DNA from: Microvirga sesbaniae
GTDB taxonomy: Bacteria > Pseudomonadota > Alphaproteobacteria > Rhizobiales > Beijerinckiaceae
Reading direction: 5' to 3'
NCBI RefSeq assembly: GCF_025460805.1
Contig: NZ_JAMXFJ010000002.1
Location: 445,490-509,489 of the forward strand
Length of the DNA stretch: 64,000 nucleotides
Shown here: one piece after another, positions 18,098-30,304 of the stretch
How the letters are laid out: each line of letters starts with the position of its first letter
How positions within the stretch are numbered: position 1 is the first letter of the stretch
Notes under the pieces: model-generated
The model's input: the letters and a program-made list of their open reading frames with translations, nothing else
The model's database searches: none
What the model was told of the DNA's origin: nothing
Position numbers and translations under genes: made by a program

Positions 18098-19738
18098 GTG
18101 GCTTCGACGATCTACGACACGAACCTCGACAAGAACCAGGCGAATTACCAGCCTCTGACGCCGCTCTCGTTCCTGGAACGCGCCGCCGTCGTCCACCCGG
18201 ACCGCACGGCTCTCGTCCATGGCCCCCTGACGCGCAGCTATCGCGACTTCTATGCGCGCTCCCGGCGTCTCGCCTCCGCCCTTGCCCGGCGCGGAATCGG
18301 GCGTGGCGACACCGTCTCGGTCATGCTTCCCAACACGCCCGCCATGCTCGAGTGCCATTATGGCGTGCCCATGGCCGGCGCCGTGCTCAACACGCTGAAT
18401 ACCCGGCTCGACGCCAAGGTCATCGCCTTCTGCCTGGAGCACAGCGAGGCCAAGGTGCTGATCACCGACCGGGAGTTCTCGGCCACCATCAGGGCCGCCC
18501 TCGAACTGACCTCCGCCACCCCGCTCGTCATCGACTACGACGATCCGGAATTCACCGGTCCCGGCGAGCGGCTGGGATCCACGGAATACGAGGAGTTCCT
18601 GACCGAGGGCGATCCCGATTTCGCCTGGAGCCCGCCGCGAGACGAATGGGACGCCATCACCTTGAACTATACCTCCGGCACCACGGGCGATCCCAAGGGC
18701 GTGGTCTATCACCATCGCGGCGCCTACCTGCTCGCCATGGGCAACATCCTCACCGCCGGGATGGGGCAGCATCCTGTCTATCTGTGGACGCTTCCCATGT
18801 TTCACTGCAACGGCTGGTGCTTTCCCTGGTCGCTCTCGATCGTCGCGGGAACCCATGTCTGCCTGCGGGCCGTCCGGGCGAAGCCCATGTTTGAGGCGCT
18901 GGCCGATCGGAAGGTCACGCATCTGTGTGGCGCGCCCATCGTCATGTCGACATTGCTCAATGCCCCGGGATCGGACAAGCGGCCCCTGCCCCATACGGTC
19001 AAATTCATGACGGCCGCCGCGCCGCCGCCGGAAGCGGTGCTCGCCGCGATGAAGGCGGCGGGCTTCGACGTGACGCATCTCTACGGCCTGACGGAGGTCT
19101 ACGGCCCGGCGGTGGTCAACGAATGGCATGAGGAATGGGATGCGCTCGACCCGGGCAGTTATGCTGCGAAGAAGGCCCGGCAGGGTGTGCGCTACCCCGT
19201 GCTGGAGGATCTCGACGTGCTCGATCCGGACACCATGCAGCCGGTGCCCGCCGATGGAAAATCCCTCGGCGAGGTCATGTTCCGCGGCAACGTGGTCATG
19301 AAGGGCTATCTCAAGAACCCGGCCGGAACGGCTAAGGCCTTCGAAGGCGGCTGGTTCCATTCGGGGGATCTCGGGGTCAAGTATCCCGACGGCTATGTGC
19401 AGCTCAAGGACCGCTCCAAGGACATCATCATCTCCGGCGGCGAGAACATCTCCTCCATCGAAGTGGAGGACGCCCTCTACAAGCATCCGGCCATCCAGGC
19501 GGCGGCCGTCGTGGCGATGCCGGACGAGAAGTGGGGCGAGACGCCCTGCGCCTTCGTGGAGCTGAAGCCGGATCAGTCGGCATCCGCCGACGACATCATC
19601 GCCTGGTGCCGGCAGCAGCTCGCGTCCTACAAATGCCCGCGCACGGTCATCTTCACGGAACTCCCGAAAACATCCACGGGCAAGATCCAGAAATTCCAGC
19701 TGCGCGAGATGGCACGGGCCCACAGGGCCAGAGCTTGA
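18098..19738 (+). CDS. Acyl-CoA synthetase (AMP-forming)
   Basis: This 546-aa ANL-superfamily ligase activates a carboxylic acid to its CoA thioester. The phosphate-binding loop LNYTSGTTGDPKGV is clear, as are YGLTEVYGP and the C-terminal PKTSTGKIQKFQ with the catalytic Lys. The GTG at 18098 is chosen because GGGGAGG lies seven bases upstream; the open frame before it has no family similarity. Chain length preference is not readable, though the sequence resembles the medium/long-chain group. An enoyl-CoA hydratase gene converges on it, 15 bp away. Confidence 0.9.
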   Translation: MASTIYDTNLDKNQANYQPLTPLSFLERAAVVHPDRTALVHGPLTRSYRDFYARSRRLASALARRGIGRGDTVSVMLPNTPAMLECHYGVPMAGAVLNTLNTRLDAKVIAFCLEHSEAKVLITDREFSATIRAALELTSATPLVIDYDDPEFTGPGERLGSTEYEEFLTEGDPDFAWSPPRDEWDAITLNYTSGTTGDPKGVVYHHRGAYLLAMGNILTAGMGQHPVYLWTLPMFHCNGWCFPWSLSIVAGTHVCLRAVRAKPMFEALADRKVTHLCGAPIVMSTLLNAPGSDKRPLPHTVKFMTAAAPPPEAVLAAMKAAGFDVTHLYGLTEVYGPAVVNEWHEEWDALDPGSYAAKKARQGVRYPVLEDLDVLDPDTMQPVPADGKSLGEVMFRGNVVMKGYLKNPAGTAKAFEGGWFHSGDLGVKYPDGYVQLKDRSKDIIISGGENISSIEVEDALYKHPAIQAAAVVAMPDEKWGETPCAFVELKPDQSASADDIIAWCRQQLASYKCPRTVIFTELPKTSTGKIQKFQLREMARAHRARA

Positions 19739-19753
19739 CGAAAGAGCGCTCGA

Positions 19754-20554
19754 TCAGCGCCCCTTCCACTCCGGCTTGCGCTTCCCGATGAAGGCATCGA
19801 TGCCCTCGGCGGCATCCTCCGCCATCATGTTGCAGGCCATGACATGGCCCGCATAGGCATAAGCCTCTTCCAGGCTCATGGAGCGCTGGCGGCCGAACAT
19901 GGCCTTGCCGGTGCGGATCGCCACCGGACTTTTTGCGCAGATGTCCGCCGTGAGCGCGGCCACCGCCCGGTCGAGTTCCCCATCCGGCGCTACGCGGTTG
20001 ACGAGACCGAAAGCCAGCGCCTCAGCGGATGAGATGAAGCGTCCCGTCACCAGCATGTCGAACGCCTGCTTGGGCGAGACATTGCGGGAGAGCGCCACGG
20101 CCGGGGTGGAGCAGAACAGCCCCACATTGATGCCGGATACGGCGAAGGTGGCACTGTCCGCCGCAACGGCCAGATCGCAGGACGCCACGAGCTGGCATCC
20201 CGCGGCGGTGGCCATGCCGTGAACCCGGGCGATCACCGGAACCGGCAGGCTCACGATGCCCTGCATGACCCGGCTGCATTGTGCGAACAGCCTTTCATAA
20301 TAGTCCTGCCGTGGATTGGCCCGCATCTGCTTGAGATCGTGCCCGGCGCAGAACGCCCGGCCGGCGGCGGCGAGAACCACGCAGCGAACGGCGTCGTCCT
20401 CCTTGAGACCGGCGAGCGCTCGTTCGAGGGCCGACAGCATCTCCTCGGACAGGGCATTGAATTGGGCCGGGCGGTTGAGGGTGAGCGTCGCCACCCCGTC
20501 GCGATCCTCGCGAAGCAGAACCTTGTCCTCGGCAAGAGCGTTCTGGGCATCCAT
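19754..20554 (-). CDS. Enoyl-CoA hydratase/isomerase family protein
   Basis: The 266-aa crotonase-fold protein acts on acyl-CoA thioesters. The oxyanion-hole segments are AFCAGHDLKQM and HGMATAAGCQLVASCDLAVA. The GHDLK form resembles the ECHDC3 branch rather than classical short-chain hydratase, so the exact reaction is uncertain. The C-terminus KRKPEWKGR is typical of crotonases. It is convergent with the acyl-CoA synthetase, which suggests but does not prove a shared fatty-acid pathway. Confidence 0.85.
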   Translation of the reverse strand: MDAQNALAEDKVLLREDRDGVATLTLNRPAQFNALSEEMLSALERALAGLKEDDAVRCVVLAAAGRAFCAGHDLKQMRANPRQDYYERLFAQCSRVMQGIVSLPVPVIARVHGMATAAGCQLVASCDLAVAADSATFAVSGINVGLFCSTPAVALSRNVSPKQAFDMLVTGRFISSAEALAFGLVNRVAPDGELDRAVAALTADICAKSPVAIRTGKAMFGRQRSMSLEEAYAYAGHVMACNMMAEDAAEGIDAFIGKRKPEWKGR

Positions 20555-20676
20555 GGGCCTGTCCTCCGGACGGCTTCTTCCTCGTTGTTCGCAGGATCCA
20601 ACCCGAATAAGCTCGATCTGGCAATACGGCCCTTGAGAAACGTCGCCCCAGGGGTCCGACAGAAGAGGTGTTTCTC

Positions 20677-21258
20677 GTGAACAAGCCGCCGATCAGCCGC
20701 TTTCCCGTGCCGGAGATCTCCGACCTGTCGGAGGACATCCGCACGCGCATTCTCGCGGTTCAGGAGAAGTCGGGCTTCGTGCCGAACGTGTTCCTGGTGC
20801 TGGCCCATCGCCCGGACGAGTTCCGCGCGTTCTTCGCCTACCACGACGCCCTCATGGAGAAGCCCGGCGGTCTCACAAAGGCCGAACGCGAGATGATCGT
20901 GGTGGCGACGAGCAATGCCAACCAGTGCCAGTATTGCGTCGTCGCCCACGGAGCGATCCTGCGGGTCCGGGCCAAGAACCCTCTGATCGCCGACCAGATT
21001 GCGATCAACTACCGCAAGGCCGACATCACGCCCCGGCAGAAGGCGATGCTCGATTTCGCCATGAAGGTGGCTCTCGAGGCCTATTCCGTCGGCGATGCGG
21101 ACATCGCGTCGTTGAACGCCCACGGCTTCACGGAGGACGACGTCTGGGACATCGCGGCGATTGCGGCGTTCTTCGCCATGTCGAACCGTCTCGCCAACGT
21201 CACCAGCATGCGGCCGAACGACGAGTTCTATGCGCTCGGCCGAGGCTTGGCTTCCTAG
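20677..21258 (+). CDS. Peroxidase-related AhpD-like protein (carboxymuconolactone decarboxylase fold)
   Basis: A 193-aa helical protein of the uncharacterised peroxidase-related family. The AhpD-type redox motif is CQYCVVAH (two Cys and a His). The GTG at 20677 is preferred because AGAAGAGG sits eight bases before it; an in-frame GTG at 20668 lies inside that ribosome binding site. The reading frame ends in a TAG supplied by the first bases of a family C repeat. It probably reduces peroxides or disulfides, but the physiological partner is unknown. Confidence 0.88.
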   Translation: MNKPPISRFPVPEISDLSEDIRTRILAVQEKSGFVPNVFLVLAHRPDEFRAFFAYHDALMEKPGGLTKAEREMIVVATSNANQCQYCVVAHGAILRVRAKNPLIADQIAINYRKADITPRQKAMLDFAMKVALEAYSVGDADIASLNAHGFTEDDVWDIAAIAAFFAMSNRLANVTSMRPNDEFYALGRGLAS

Positions 21259-21348
21259 AGCTGTTTCCACTGGCGTGGAATCACCTCTCTTCTTTGCTGT
21301 ACCGCATTTTTGACGGCGAACCGGATCCACTTCGCCGAAAAATGCACT
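21256..21348. repeat. Family C repeat, copy 1
   Basis: Begins TAGAGCTGTTTCCAC, contains GTGGAATCACCTCTCTTCTT and ends GACGGCGAACCGGATCCACT plus a short tail. A second copy lies at 41404-41501. Its first three bases are the stop codon of the upstream gene. Confidence 0.8.
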
Positions 21349-22735
21349 AGGCCAGGAGCACCTTGCCCGGGTTGAGGCGGTTGTCGGGGTCGAGGGCGTG
21401 CTTGAGCCTGCGGGCGAGCTCCATCTCGGAGGGCGCGCGGTAGCGCGCCAGCTCGCCCACTCGGTATTGCCCGATCCCGTGCTCCGCCGAGATGCTGCCG
21501 CCGAAAGCCGCGACCACGTCGTGCACGATGCGGTTCACCACGGAAGCGTCATGGTCCGCATCCACGAGCACGTTGTAGTGGATATTGCCGTCGCCCAGGT
21601 GACCGAACGCGTTCACCCGAGCGCCCGGGGCTCCGGCGGCCAGCGCCTCGCCGGCCTCCGCGAGAAAGCGCGGAACCTCGGTCAAGGGCACCGAGACATC
21701 GTGCTTGACGCTCTTGCCTTCCCGGGCCTCGGATTCCGTCACATGCTCGCGCAGGGCCCAGAGCTGGGCCGCCTGGGCGCCGGACTCGGCAATGACGCCA
21801 TCGAGAGCGAGCCCCCGCTCGAAGGCCGAGCCCAGCATCGCCTCCGCCGCCTCCCGCAAGCCCGAGAGGCTGGAGGCCGCCTCGATCAGCACGAACCACT
21901 CGCCTTCGGCAATGGGGGCCCTCAGGCCGGCATGCTTGGCGACGAGCTGCATGGACGTTGCGGAGATCAGCTCGAAGGCCGAGACCTGATCGCCGAGTTC
22001 GTCCTGGGCGAGCTCGAGCAGCCGGAGGGCTGCTGCCGGGTCGCGCACCGAGAGCAAGGCGGTCACCGAGTGCTTGGGCCGCGGCAGAAGCCGCAGGACG
22101 GCGGCCGTGACGATCCCGAGGGTGCCCTCGCTGCCGATGAAGAGCTGCTTCCAGTCGTAGCCCGCATTGTCCTTGCGCAGCTTCCGCAGGCCGTTGATGA
22201 CGGTTCCGTCCGACAGGACCACTTCGAGACCGAGCACCAGGCTCCGGGTCATGCCGTAGCGCAGGACGTTCACGCCGCCCGCATTGGCCGCCACCACGCC
22301 GCCGATGGTGGCGGAGCCTTCCGCCGCAAGGCTGATCGGCAGCAGGCGCCCGGCCGCGGCCGCGGCATCCTGGGCCACCTTGAGGATGCAGCCGGATTCG
22401 GCCTCGATGGTCAGGCCGACAGGGTCGACGCTGCGGATGGCCGCCATGCGGTTGAAGGACAGGACGACCTGGGTGCCGGACGCATCCGGCACCGCGCCGC
22501 CGGCCAGCCCCGTATTGCCGCCCTGCGGGACCACGGCCGCACCGGCCTCGCGGCAGATCCGCACGACCTGGGCAACCTGATCGGTCGAGGCCGGGCGGAC
22601 GACGCAAGCCGGCCGCCCCGGGAAGAGCCTGCGCCAGTCGACCGCGTAAGGCTCGAGATCGGGCCCTTCGGCGATGACGGCCGAAGGGCCGAGAAGGCTC
22701 GTCAAGCGCTGCGGCAGATCCATCGGCTGGGTCAT
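21347..22735 (-). CDS. FAD-linked 2-hydroxyacid dehydrogenase (GlcD/D2HGDH type)
   Basis: This 462-aa flavoprotein oxidises a D-2-hydroxy acid such as D-lactate, glycolate or D-2-hydroxyglutarate. The N-terminal PCMH FAD domain has PQGGNTGLAGGAVPD; the C-terminal domain has NAFGHLGDGNIHYNV and SAEHGIGQYRVGELARY. The ATG at 22735 is chosen since GAGGGA lies eight bases before it and the family N-terminus follows. The substrate is not readable from sequence. The gene stands alone, transcribed away from the SDR gene's stop. Confidence 0.88.
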   Translation of the reverse strand: MTQPMDLPQRLTSLLGPSAVIAEGPDLEPYAVDWRRLFPGRPACVVRPASTDQVAQVVRICREAGAAVVPQGGNTGLAGGAVPDASGTQVVLSFNRMAAIRSVDPVGLTIEAESGCILKVAQDAAAAAGRLLPISLAAEGSATIGGVVAANAGGVNVLRYGMTRSLVLGLEVVLSDGTVINGLRKLRKDNAGYDWKQLFIGSEGTLGIVTAAVLRLLPRPKHSVTALLSVRDPAAALRLLELAQDELGDQVSAFELISATSMQLVAKHAGLRAPIAEGEWFVLIEAASSLSGLREAAEAMLGSAFERGLALDGVIAESGAQAAQLWALREHVTESEAREGKSVKHDVSVPLTEVPRFLAEAGEALAAGAPGARVNAFGHLGDGNIHYNVLVDADHDASVVNRIVHDVVAAFGGSISAEHGIGQYRVGELARYRAPSEMELARRLKHALDPDNRLNPGKVLLA

Positions 22736-22843
22736 CGGACAATCCCTCACGGTTTCGACCATCGCTCCTGACCGATCAGCAGGCGATCGTCAACGCGGCA
22801 TCCGCGAGGGACTCGTCAGCAAGGACGCGCAGCAAAGTTTCAG

Positions 22844-23632
22844 TCAGCGCTTGCCCGAGCCCGGCTCGGCCATCTTGCGGTGCTGTTCGGCGAGCATGCC
22901 GGCCGGCGTCACGTTGGCCAGGATGGTGGTGAACTTGTTCTTCCATCCGCTGACCACGTCGCCCTCGCCGTTCAGCATGGCGTCGAACCCGACCTTCGCC
23001 ACGAAGGCGGGGTCGTCCTTCTTGTCCTGGCCGACCTTGGTATCCTCCATGCCGGCCCGCTCGAAGAATTCGGTCTCGGTAGCGCCGGGCATGAGGCAGG
23101 TCACCGTGATGTTGGTGTCCTTCAGCTCGTTCCGGAGCGCAAAGGAGAACGAGTCGATGAAGGCCTTCGTGCCGTTGTAGACGGCCTGGAACGTGCCCGG
23201 CATGAATCCTGCGATCGAGCCGGTGATGAGGATCCGCCCCTCGTTCCTGGCGCGCATGTCCCGGCCGACCTTCTGAATCAGATACAGCGTGCCGGTGATG
23301 TTGGTGTCGATCACATGACGGGCATCCCGAAAATCCTGATCGAGGAAAGCATGGCCGAGTCCGTGTCCGGCATTGGCCAGGAGCGCTGCGACGGACCTGC
23401 CTTTGGCCGCCGCATAGAGCTTGTCGACCCCCTCGAGGGTGGCAAGATCGGTCTCGACCGCCTCGACATCGGCTCCGAGCGTCCGGAATTCCTCGGCTGC
23501 CTCGTGGATCGCCGCCTGATCGGCGGCGATCAGCAGATCGTAGCCGTTCTGGGCGCAGAGTTTCGCGAGTTCATAGCCGATGCCGGAAGAGGCCCCGGTC
23601 ACGATGGCAAGAGGCTTTGCAGTGTCAGACAT
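22844..23632 (-). CDS. Short-chain dehydrogenase/reductase
   Basis: The 262-aa classical SDR has the nucleotide loop TGASSGIG at 12-19, NAGHG at 87-91 and the catalytic Ser139, Tyr152 and Lys156 (AVYNGTKAF). Asn111 in DTNITG completes the tetrad. The ATG at 23632 gives the standard length; the open frame upstream is non-coding. The substrate is unknown. It is divergent from the glycerol uptake operon across 418 bp. Confidence 0.87.
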   Translation of the reverse strand: MSDTAKPLAIVTGASSGIGYELAKLCAQNGYDLLIAADQAAIHEAAEEFRTLGADVEAVETDLATLEGVDKLYAAAKGRSVAALLANAGHGLGHAFLDQDFRDARHVIDTNITGTLYLIQKVGRDMRARNEGRILITGSIAGFMPGTFQAVYNGTKAFIDSFSFALRNELKDTNITVTCLMPGATETEFFERAGMEDTKVGQDKKDDPAFVAKVGFDAMLNGEGDVVSGWKNKFTTILANVTPAGMLAEQHRKMAEPGSGKR

Positions 23633-24050
23633 GGTATGCTCCCAACGGGCAATCGGGGTGAGCCGGCGATGGGTGAAGGGGAAGGCGAAACCGGCATGTG
23701 GTGCTTGAACTCGTGAAGCGCGCTTCAGTTCAATATTCGTCCGGCAGGCAGCGGCGCCGTGCCCGCTCAGTCCAGTCGAAGACCAGTGTCGCGCCGGTCC
23801 CGAACAGTTGCTTTCGCCCTGGGGGCAAGATACCTTCACCATAACGACATAAGAAAGCTCAGGCCCCGACGGGTCTGCAGCCGGGAGAAGCGCTCTTGAG
23901 TCCGCAAGAATCGGCGACGTCCGGCGTCGCGGTGAGTGGTAGCGCATACGGACGCGGCATGGCCCGTAACGTGGCGGGAACTGGCGCCACGAACATGACG
24001 ATGCATTCTGTCTCGACTGCCGGCCTGGTCCGACGCAGGGGATGCGGCCG
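23633..24050. other. Divergent regulatory region between SDR and glpS
   Basis: About 418 bp without a supported gene. It should hold the promoters of the SDR gene and of the glp operon. The clearest element is a 14-bp palindrome at 23714, listed separately. Confidence 0.5.
23714..23727. promoter_or_regulatory. 14-bp perfect palindrome, possible operator
   Basis: TGAAGCGCGCTTCA reads the same on both strands and lies about 80 bp upstream of the SDR start and 320 bp upstream of glpS. It looks like a dimeric repressor site. No cognate regulator is encoded nearby. Confidence 0.4.
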
Positions 24051-25139
24051 ATGACTCTCGCTCTCGAAGACGTTTCTAAGAAGGTCGGGGCAGCGGTTCA
24101 TGTGGACAATGTCCGCCTGACCCTGGAGCGCGGATCCCTCAACGTCCTGCTCGGAGCCACCCTGGCCGGCAAGACGTCGCTCATGCGCCTCATGGCCGGT
24201 CTCGATGCGCCGACGAGCGGCCGGATTCTCGTCGACGGGCAGGACGTGACCGGCTGGCCCGTCCAGCGTCGCAGCGTGGCCATGGTGTACCAGCAGTTCA
24301 TCAACTACCCCTCGCTCAATGTTTACGAAAACATCGCCTCGCCCCTGCGCGTGTCCGGGTTGCCGAAGACCGAGATCGACGCCCGTGTTCGCGATGCCGC
24401 CAGACTCCTGAAGCTCGACCCTTATCTCGACCGCAAGCCCTTGAACCTCTCCGGCGGCCAGCAGCAGCGCACCGCGATTGCCCGGGCCCTCGTCAAGGGG
24501 GCGGATCTCGTCCTGCTCGACGAGCCGCTGGCCAACCTCGACTACAAGCTCAGGGAAGAACTGCGCGAGGAGCTGCCGCGGGTCTTCGCGGCCTCGGGGG
24601 CGATTTTCGTCTATGCCACGACGGAGCCGTCCGAAGCCCTTCTCCTCGGCGGCAACACGGCGACCCTGTTCGAAGGGCGGGTCACCCAGTTCGGCCCGAC
24701 GCCGCAGGTCTATCGACGCCCCCACGATCTGACCACCGCCCGGGTCTTCTCCGACCCGCCGCTCAACACCCTGAAAGTCCGCAGAACCGGTGGCAGCGCG
24801 ACCCTCAGCACCGGCGGAGAGATCCGGGCCAGCGGCCCTCTCGCGATGGTTCCGGACGGGGATTATACGATCGGCTTTCGGGCCCATCACCTCGGCCTGG
24901 AGCCCGCCGGGACGGACGAGATCACGATTCCGGCCGTGGTGTCCGTGTCCGAGATCACCGGTTCGGAAAGCTACGTCCATCTCGATGCCCGGGAGCACCG
25001 GCTCATCGCGCTGGTCCCAGGCGTGCGGCGGCTGGAGCCGAAATCGGCCGTCACGGCCTATATCGATCCGAAACATCTGTTCCTGTTCGATGCGGAGGGC
25101 CGTCTCGCCGCTGCCGATTCCGCTCAGAAGGCGGCGTGA
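24051..25139 (+). CDS. glpS: Glycerol ABC transporter ATPase GlpS (lacks switch His)
   Basis: One of two unlike ATPases of the glycerol importer known from Rhizobium leguminosarum. From the ATG at 24051 (CAGGGGA at good spacing; another ATG nine bases earlier is possible) the product has 362 aa. Walker A is GATLAGKT at 35-42, the signature LSGGQ is intact at 133-137 and Walker B ends D157-E158. The switch-loop His is replaced by Thr191 (YATTEP instead of YVTHDQ). A TOBE domain follows after about 240. It heads the operon with glpT, P, Q, U and V. Confidence 0.9.
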   Translation: MTLALEDVSKKVGAAVHVDNVRLTLERGSLNVLLGATLAGKTSLMRLMAGLDAPTSGRILVDGQDVTGWPVQRRSVAMVYQQFINYPSLNVYENIASPLRVSGLPKTEIDARVRDAARLLKLDPYLDRKPLNLSGGQQQRTAIARALVKGADLVLLDEPLANLDYKLREELREELPRVFAASGAIFVYATTEPSEALLLGGNTATLFEGRVTQFGPTPQVYRRPHDLTTARVFSDPPLNTLKVRRTGGSATLSTGGEIRASGPLAMVPDGDYTIGFRAHHLGLEPAGTDEITIPAVVSVSEITGSESYVHLDAREHRLIALVPGVRRLEPKSAVTAYIDPKHLFLFDAEGRLAAADSAQKAA

Positions 25140-25149
25140 GGAGAGACGG

Positions 25150-26246
<1,097 letters not shown>

Positions 26247-26250
<4 letters not shown>

Positions 26251-27143
26251 CGAAGACCGTCAACAACAGGGCTTGGCTCTTCGTTCTGCCAGTTTTCGCC
26301 ATCGTGGCCTTCTCCGCCGTCCTGCCGCTCATGACCGTGGTGAACTACTCGGTCCAGGACACCTTCGGCAACAACCAGTTCTTCTGGAACGGGATCGGTT
26401 GGTTCCAGGAACTGCTCGATCCGTCGACGGAGCTCGGTGGACGATTCTTCGACGCCTTGTGGCGGACGCTCCTCTTCTCGGCGATCATCCTCATGATCGA
26501 GGTCCCGCTCGGCATCGCGGTGGCGCTCTCCATGCCGAGGGAAGGCTGGCCGGTGGCCCTCTGCCTCGTTCTCATGGCCCTGCCGCTTCTGATCCCGTGG
26601 AACGTGGTCGGCACGATCTGGCAGGTCTTCGCCCGGAGCGACATCGGCCTGCTCGGCTGGATCGTCAATCACCTGGGCATCGACTACAATTATACGAACG
26701 ACTCCCTCGATGCCTGGGTCACCCTCGTGGTCATGGACGTGTGGCATTGGACGAGCCTCGTCGCTCTTCTCTGCTATGCCGGGCTGAAATCGATCCCGGA
26801 CGCTTATTATCAGGCGGCCCGGATCGACGGCGCCTCGCGCTGGGCGATCTTCCGCACGATCCAGCTGCCCAAGATGCGGCGGGTGCTGCTGATCGCGGTG
26901 CTGCTGCGCTTCATGGATTCGTTCATGATCTACACGGAGCCCTTCGTGATCACCGGCGGCGGTCCGGGCAATGCCACCACGTTCCTGTCCATCGATCTGG
27001 TGAAGCTGGCGCTCGGCCAGTTCGATCTCGGCAAGGCGGCCGCCATGTCGCTGGTCTACAACCTGATCATCCTGGCCATCTGCTGGCTCTTCTACACCGT
27101 CATGACCAACGTGGACGCCGAACGCGAGAGGGTCGAAGCATGA
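26247..27143 (+). CDS. glpP: Glycerol ABC transporter permease GlpP
   Basis: The 298-aa inner-membrane permease has six predicted helices and the EAA loop QAARIDGASRWAIFRTIQLP, which engages one of the ATPases. It is translationally coupled on both sides by 4-nt ATGA overlaps (with glpT and glpQ). The periplasmic loop containing FGNNQFFWNGIGWFQ and the segment GGGPGNATTFLSID are characteristic of this sugar/polyol permease group. Confidence 0.9.
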
Positions 27144-28024
27144 CCGGAACCATGGCCGTCGGCGCCTCCGAGACGAAACCGATTGCAGCACCCATGGCGG
27201 CCAACCGCGCCCTGTCCGGTCCGCGCGTCAGCGGCCGTGTCGTGGTGATGACCCTCTATCTCCTGTTCCTGATGCTGCCGATCTACTGGCTTCTCAACAT
27301 GAGTCTGAAGACGAACATGGAGATCACGTCCGGTCTCACGCTCTGGCCGCGGGAGATCACCTTCGACAACTACGTCAAGATCTTCACCGACGCGAGCTGG
27401 TACTCGGGGTACATCAATTCGCTGACCTACGTGGTGATCAACACGGTGCTGTCGATCTCCTTCGCGCTTCCGGCGGCCTACGCCTTCTCGCGCTACAGGT
27501 TCCTCGGCGACAAGCACCTGTTCTTCTGGCTTCTGACCAACCGCATGGCGCCGCCGGCGGTCTTCGCCCTGCCGTTCTTCAACCTTTACTCGGCCATCGG
27601 CCTCTTCGACACGCCCTGGGCGGTCGCACTGGCCCATTGCCTGTTCAACGTGCCCCTGGCCGTGTGGATCCTGGAGGGGTTCATGTCCGGCGTGCCGCGC
27701 GAGATCGACGAGACGGCCGCCATCGACGGGTACTCCTTTCCCAGGTTCTTCCTGAAGATCTTCATGCCCTTGATCGCCTCCGGCATCGGGGTCGCGGCCT
27801 TCTTCTGCTTCATGTTCTCATGGGTCGAGCTGCTGCTGGCCCGCACGCTCACATCGGTCAACGCCAAGCCCATCGCCGCCACCATGACGCGGACCATTTC
27901 GGCCGCCGGCATGGACTGGGGGCTGCTCGCCGCCGCCGGCGTGCTCACCATCGTGCCAGGCGCCCTCGTGATCTGGTTCGTCCGCAACTACATCGCCAAG
28001 GGCTTCGCCCTGGGCCGGGTCTGA
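27140..28024 (+). CDS. glpQ: Glycerol ABC transporter permease GlpQ
   Basis: The 294-aa second permease of the glycerol importer has a longer cytoplasmic N-terminus (about 35 residues) before the first helix MTLYLLFLMLPIYWLL. The EAA loop is DETAAIDGYSFPRFFLKIFMP. Its ATG overlaps the glpP stop as ATGA, and it ends 10 bp before glpU. Confidence 0.9.
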   Translation: MTGTMAVGASETKPIAAPMAANRALSGPRVSGRVVVMTLYLLFLMLPIYWLLNMSLKTNMEITSGLTLWPREITFDNYVKIFTDASWYSGYINSLTYVVINTVLSISFALPAAYAFSRYRFLGDKHLFFWLLTNRMAPPAVFALPFFNLYSAIGLFDTPWAVALAHCLFNVPLAVWILEGFMSGVPREIDETAAIDGYSFPRFFLKIFMPLIASGIGVAAFFCFMFSWVELLLARTLTSVNAKPIAATMTRTISAAGMDWGLLAAAGVLTIVPGALVIWFVRNYIAKGFALGRV

Positions 28025-28034
28025 GGAGTCTTTC

Positions 28035-28316
28035 ATGCCCGATCTCGCCTGGATGGCCTGGACATGGCAGACCGGCCTTTTCTTCGCGGCCATCGCAAGC
28101 CTTCTGCTCGTCATGACCGCGCTGGCGATCTACCGTCCGGAGACGGAACGTGTCGGCGTCCTGCGCATCCCGACGACCCGGGGCGACCGCCTCTTCATCT
28201 CGCTCCTTGGTGCGGCCTTCATCCACCTCGCCTGGCTGGGCTTCGTCGGCCCGGACCTGTGGTGGGCCTCCGGCCTTTCCCTGCTCTACGCAGCCGCCGT
28301 GTTTCGCTACGTCTAG
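28035..28316 (+). CDS. glpU: Small membrane protein GlpU (DUF2160)
   Basis: This 93-aa protein has two to three hydrophobic helices (FFAAIASLLLVMTAL near the N-terminus and LFISLLGAAFIHLAWLGF in the second half). It matches the DUF2160/GlpU protein found only in glycerol ABC operons of this type. Its role in transport is not established. GAGGAGT lies just before the ATG. Confidence 0.85.
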   Translation: MPDLAWMAWTWQTGLFFAAIASLLLVMTALAIYRPETERVGVLRIPTTRGDRLFISLLGAAFIHLAWLGFVGPDLWWASGLSLLYAAAVFRYV

Positions 28317-28337
28317 AAGGGAACGGCTCAAGAATGT

Positions 28338-28361
28338 CCTCCGGTTTGCCCGGACCGGAGG
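28338..28361 (+). promoter_or_regulatory. Intercistronic hairpin between glpU and glpV
   Basis: CCTCCGGT, loop TTGCCCGG, ACCGGAGG: a perfect 8-bp stem 50 bp before the glpV start. It probably acts as an RNA processing or stabilising element that raises binding-protein output. Confidence 0.5.
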
Positions 28362-28410
28362 GAACAAGACCAGCGCACAAGCCGGCCAGGGCATTCACTG
28401 GGAGGAACGA

Positions 28411-30174
<1,764 letters not shown>

Positions 30175-30182
30175 CGAAGGCC

Positions 30183-30205
30183 GGCCCCGCCTCTAAGGCG
30201 GGGCC
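30183..30205 (+). terminator. Rho-independent terminator of the glp operon
   Basis: GGCCCCGCC, loop TCTAA, GGCGGGGCC followed by TCTTCTTTC, starting 9 bp after the glpV stop. Confidence 0.85.
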
Positions 30206-30304
30206 TCTTCTTTCGCGGCCACCGGCGCACCTAGCCTCCCGGTCAGTATCGAAGACTGCCGATTGCCGGCAGGATCGTCGCGACGATGACCGAGGAGGCT
30301 TGTC

